Shown here one piece after another: positions 61,810 to 64,000 of a stretch of 64,000 nt of DNA. The first letter of the stretch is position 1; each line of letters begins with the position of its first letter. Position numbers and translations under genes: made by a program. Source of the stretch: HLUCCA09 sp038745585 (lineage in GTDB: Bacteria > Pseudomonadota > Alphaproteobacteria > Rhodobacterales > Rhodobacteraceae); the NCBI GenBank assembly GCA_038745585.1, contig JBCDLH010000005.1, positions 186,001 to 250,000 of the forward strand. The letters run 5' to 3'. The notes below the pieces were generated by a model. That model ran no database searches, had not been told where the DNA came from, and worked only from the letters and a program-made list of their open reading frames with translations.

Positions 61810-62598
61810 ATGGCCGAAGATGTCCTGATCCGGGAAGACCGCAGCCACGTGGCGGAACTGACGCTGAACCGGCCGCAGGCGCTCAACGCGCTCTCAGACG
61901 AGCTGCTGGCCGCGCTGGACGAGACACTCGCGCGTCTCGCCGAGGACCCGGCGATCCGCGTCGTGGTGCTGCGCGGCGCGGGCAAGGCCTTTTGCGCAGG
62001 CCACGATCTGCGCGAGATGCAGACCGGACGGCAGGCCGAGGATGGCGGCAAGGCCTACTTTGCCGATCTCTTCACCCGCTGCGGCGCCGTCATGCAGGCG
62101 ATCCGCGCCCTGCCCCAGCCTGTGATCGCCGAGGTCCACGGGATCGCCACCGCCGCTGGCTGTCAGCTCGCCGCCTCATGCGACATGGCCGTTGCGGCTG
62201 AGGGGACGCGGTTTGGCGTCAATGGCGTCAATATTGGGCTCTTCTGTTCGACGCCGATGGTTGCGCTCTCCCGAAATGTCGGGACGAAAAAGACGTTTGA
62301 GATGCTGGTGACAGGCGACTTTGTCGACGCCGCCGACGCCGCGCGGCTTGGCCTCGTCAACCGCGTGGTTCGCGCCGCCGCCCTCTCGGACGAGACCGCT
62401 GCCCTGGCCGACCACGTGGCTAAGAAGCTGAGCAGTGCAGTCAAGATCGGCAAACGCGCCTTCTACGAGCAACTCGAGCTGCCCCTTGCCGAGGCCTATG
62501 CCCATACCGCTGATGTCATGGTCGAGAACATGCTGTGGCGCGATACCCACGAAGGCATCCAAGCTTTCCTCGAAAAGCGCGCGCCCAACTGGAGCTGA
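61810..62598 (+). CDS. enoyl-CoA hydratase/isomerase family protein (ECHDC3-like)
   Basis: 262 aa crotonase fold. GKAFCAGHDLREM and EVHGIATAAGCQLAASCDMA form the CoA site and oxyanion hole; GVNIGLFCSTPMVALSRNVG resembles the ECHDC3 branch, which lacks the usual pair of catalytic glutamates. The reaction is therefore uncertain. Overlaps nothing; GGAGGAGAGCAAG precedes the ATG. Confidence 0.91.
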   Translation: MAEDVLIREDRSHVAELTLNRPQALNALSDELLAALDETLARLAEDPAIRVVVLRGAGKAFCAGHDLREMQTGRQAEDGGKAYFADLFTRCGAVMQAIRALPQPVIAEVHGIATAAGCQLAASCDMAVAAEGTRFGVNGVNIGLFCSTPMVALSRNVGTKKTFEMLVTGDFVDAADAARLGLVNRVVRAAALSDETAALADHVAKKLSSAVKIGKRAFYEQLELPLAEAYAHTADVMVENMLWRDTHEGIQAFLEKRAPNWS

Positions 62599-62666
62599 CC
62601 CCACGCCCGCGGTTATCTCTTGTTAAGGCCAAAGAACGGCCACATTCGAGAGGCACGAGCAAGCCC

Positions 62667-63590
62667 ATGGTTAACTCGTATACATCCCGTTTCGTCCTAC
62701 CCCTTGTGGGCATTTGCCTCTTCGGGGCGCTCCCTGCCGCAGCGGTAACCCTGCAGCCCTCTGCGATGACGGTAACCGTGCCCGGCACATCGGCGCCCGT
62801 GGCGCTCGATCCGGGCGCGCCGATGTCGTTCACCGACGACGTGTTCCTGAACTCGCTGACTTTTGGCACACGGACCTTCACCGGCACGGACAACTTTCGC
62901 GCCGCGAGCGATTTCACGGTTCTGAGCGGCCGTAACCAAGTCAACGTCGAATGGGGCGACGACGACGATGGCAGCGACGGAGACGACACGCCACTCGTCA
63001 AAGCCGGGATCACCAACACGACCAACGCCGAGGCGCTGGGGCCCGCGGATCAGGATTTTGCCCTCCTGCAGGTCTTCAACTCGCTTTCGCTCTCCGAGAT
63101 GACCGACGGCGAAGCCGGAAGTGCGCATTCCTACCGCGTGCTCTTTGAAAACGGGATCACCGACAACGATGCCGGCGTCGACGACATCCCCGAAATTGTC
63201 TTTTTCGAGCGCGGGCGGAACGACACGTTCGAGCTGCTCCTCATCTTGGGCGGCACCTTCGACGACCCGATCCTCTCGGACGCGATCACCGTCAGCAGCG
63301 AGTCGTTTGCTTCCCCCGGGCTTAACGTCGACACAATCGAAATCAGCGGCTCGCAGGCGCTCGGGGTCGGCGGCTTCGACCTCAACGATTGGGGTATCCC
63401 TGTCGGTGCGTCGGTCTTCGGCTTTGAGTTTCGTGGCAGCGGAGCTGACCTCTCGGGGATCTTCGCAAGCGGGCTGAGCGATCAGTTCGTCCCGCCCCTG
63501 CCGCCCTCCGTCGTGCCCCTGCCCGCAGGCGTCCTCTTGCTTCTGACAGCCCTCGGCGGCTTTCGCGTTCTGCGCCGCCGTCAAGCTTAG
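62667..63590 (+). CDS. exported protein with VPLPA-CTERM sorting signal
   Basis: 307 aa. A signal peptide (VLPLVGICLFGALPAAAV) leads a Gly/Asp-rich beta-sandwich-like body without catalytic motifs. The C-terminus has the sorting pattern VPLPAG, a hydrophobic helix (VLLLLTALGGF) and an Arg cluster (RVLRRRQA), typical of exosortase substrates in Rhodobacteraceae. The sortase itself is not in the window. ATG at 62667; the frame is open upstream to 62535 into the preceding gene. Probably surface attached; function unknown. Confidence 0.85.
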   Translation: MVNSYTSRFVLPLVGICLFGALPAAAVTLQPSAMTVTVPGTSAPVALDPGAPMSFTDDVFLNSLTFGTRTFTGTDNFRAASDFTVLSGRNQVNVEWGDDDDGSDGDDTPLVKAGITNTTNAEALGPADQDFALLQVFNSLSLSEMTDGEAGSAHSYRVLFENGITDNDAGVDDIPEIVFFERGRNDTFELLLILGGTFDDPILSDAITVSSESFASPGLNVDTIEISGSQALGVGGFDLNDWGIPVGASVFGFEFRGSGADLSGIFASGLSDQFVPPLPPSVVPLPAGVLLLLTALGGFRVLRRRQA

Positions 63591-63697
63591 CCGCGCGCCA
63601 TCCGCGCGTCCTTTCCGACACGGCGCGTCGCTTTGCGGCTTGCTCTGTCGCGCGCGCGTCCCTCATCTGAGCCAAATGGCGAAGGGGAAGGCCGAGC

Positions 63698-64000
63698 ATG
63701 AAAACGAGCGCGCGGGTCTGTGTCATCGGGGGCGGTGTTGTCGGCTGCTCCGTGCTCTACCATTTGACCAAGCTCGGCTGGTCCGATGTCATGCTCGTCG
63801 AGCGCTCGGAGCTGACCTCGGGCTCCACCTGGCACGCCGCCGGCGGATTTCACACGCTCAACGGCGACACCAACATGGCCGCGCTCCAGGGCTACACGAT
63901 CCGGCTCTATCGGGAGCTGGAAGAGATTACGGGGATGTCTTGCGGCCTCCACCATGTCGGCGGCATCACACTCGCGGATACCCCCGAACGCTTCGATATG
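63698..64000 (+). CDS. FAD-dependent oxidoreductase (dimethylglycine/sarcosine dehydrogenase-like), 3' end outside window
   Basis: First 101 codons only. The FAD-binding Rossmann motif VCVIGGGVVGCSVLYHL is followed by VMLVERSELTSGSTWHAAGG, in which the S-T-W-H-A-A-G block is the hallmark of the dimethylglycine/sarcosine dehydrogenase family, whose full length is about 800 aa with a C-terminal GcvT-like domain. GAAGGGGAAGGCC precedes the ATG. The rest lies beyond the window, so the exact substrate cannot be judged. Confidence 0.88.
   Translation, partial: MKTSARVCVIGGGVVGCSVLYHLTKLGWSDVMLVERSELTSGSTWHAAGGFHTLNGDTNMAALQGYTIRLYRELEEITGMSCGLHHVGGITLADTPERFDM

Overview
The window is high-GC, densely packed alphaproteobacterial chromosome, most likely a member of the Rhodobacteraceae. 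I infer this from an exported protein with a VPLPA-type sorting tail, two copies of the GGGG-hairpin/ATATTT intergenic element common in that family, a cyo quinol oxidase cluster with SURF1, and the rplM-rpsI neighbourhood with PaaI and enoyl-CoA hydratase genes. All product names come from motif reading; no database search was run. No rRNA, tRNA, CRISPR array, IS element or prophage was recognised.

Layout. 1-1.8 kb: end of a chemotaxis receptor. 1.9-14.7 kb: a catabolic locus with a peptide-type ABC importer, two CocE/NonD hydrolases, an alpha/beta hydrolase, an MlrC-family peptidase and an XRE-cupin regulator; import followed by intracellular hydrolysis of an amide or ester compound is the natural reading. 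14.7-20.6 kb: LysR regulator divergent from XapX, isochorismatase-like hydrolase, YtcJ-like amidohydrolase, GNAT and MFS genes, with a good LysR box between. 20.6-24.5 kb: a degenerate 14-bp tandem array in front of a Tat-exported histidine phosphatase, an FMN reductase, a metal-dependent amidohydrolase and a GAF protein.

24.7-42.1 kb is the most unusual part. It holds an exported caspase with a lipoprotein, an 801-aa acidic helical-repeat protein, an anti-sigma factor and an ECF sigma factor, a subtilisin-like lipoprotein, a small exported protein, a SARP-like regulator with TPR-like helices, a fusion of a PAP2/vanadium-haloperoxidase domain with a subtilisin domain, a trypsin-like protease overlapping it by 4 bp, and an RTX/DUF4214 vanadium haloperoxidase. 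Several of these carry in-frame short tandem repeats, and matching 11-bp-period direct repeats sit upstream of the SARP-like gene and the haloperoxidase gene. I propose this as a candidate undescribed envelope protease/haloperoxidase system.

42.7-50.1 kb: a complete coenzyme F420 biosynthesis operon (cofG, cofH, cofD, cofC, cofE) with an F420:NADP oxidoreductase and a luciferase-like F420 enzyme. 50.6-57.1 kb: cyoABCD-SURF1 with a divergent MFS gene. 57.3-64 kb: VOC protein, a predicted small RNA, an orphan YejA-like binding protein, rpsI-rplM, a thioesterase, an enoyl-CoA hydratase-like protein, the VPLPA protein and the start of an FAD-dependent dehydrogenase.
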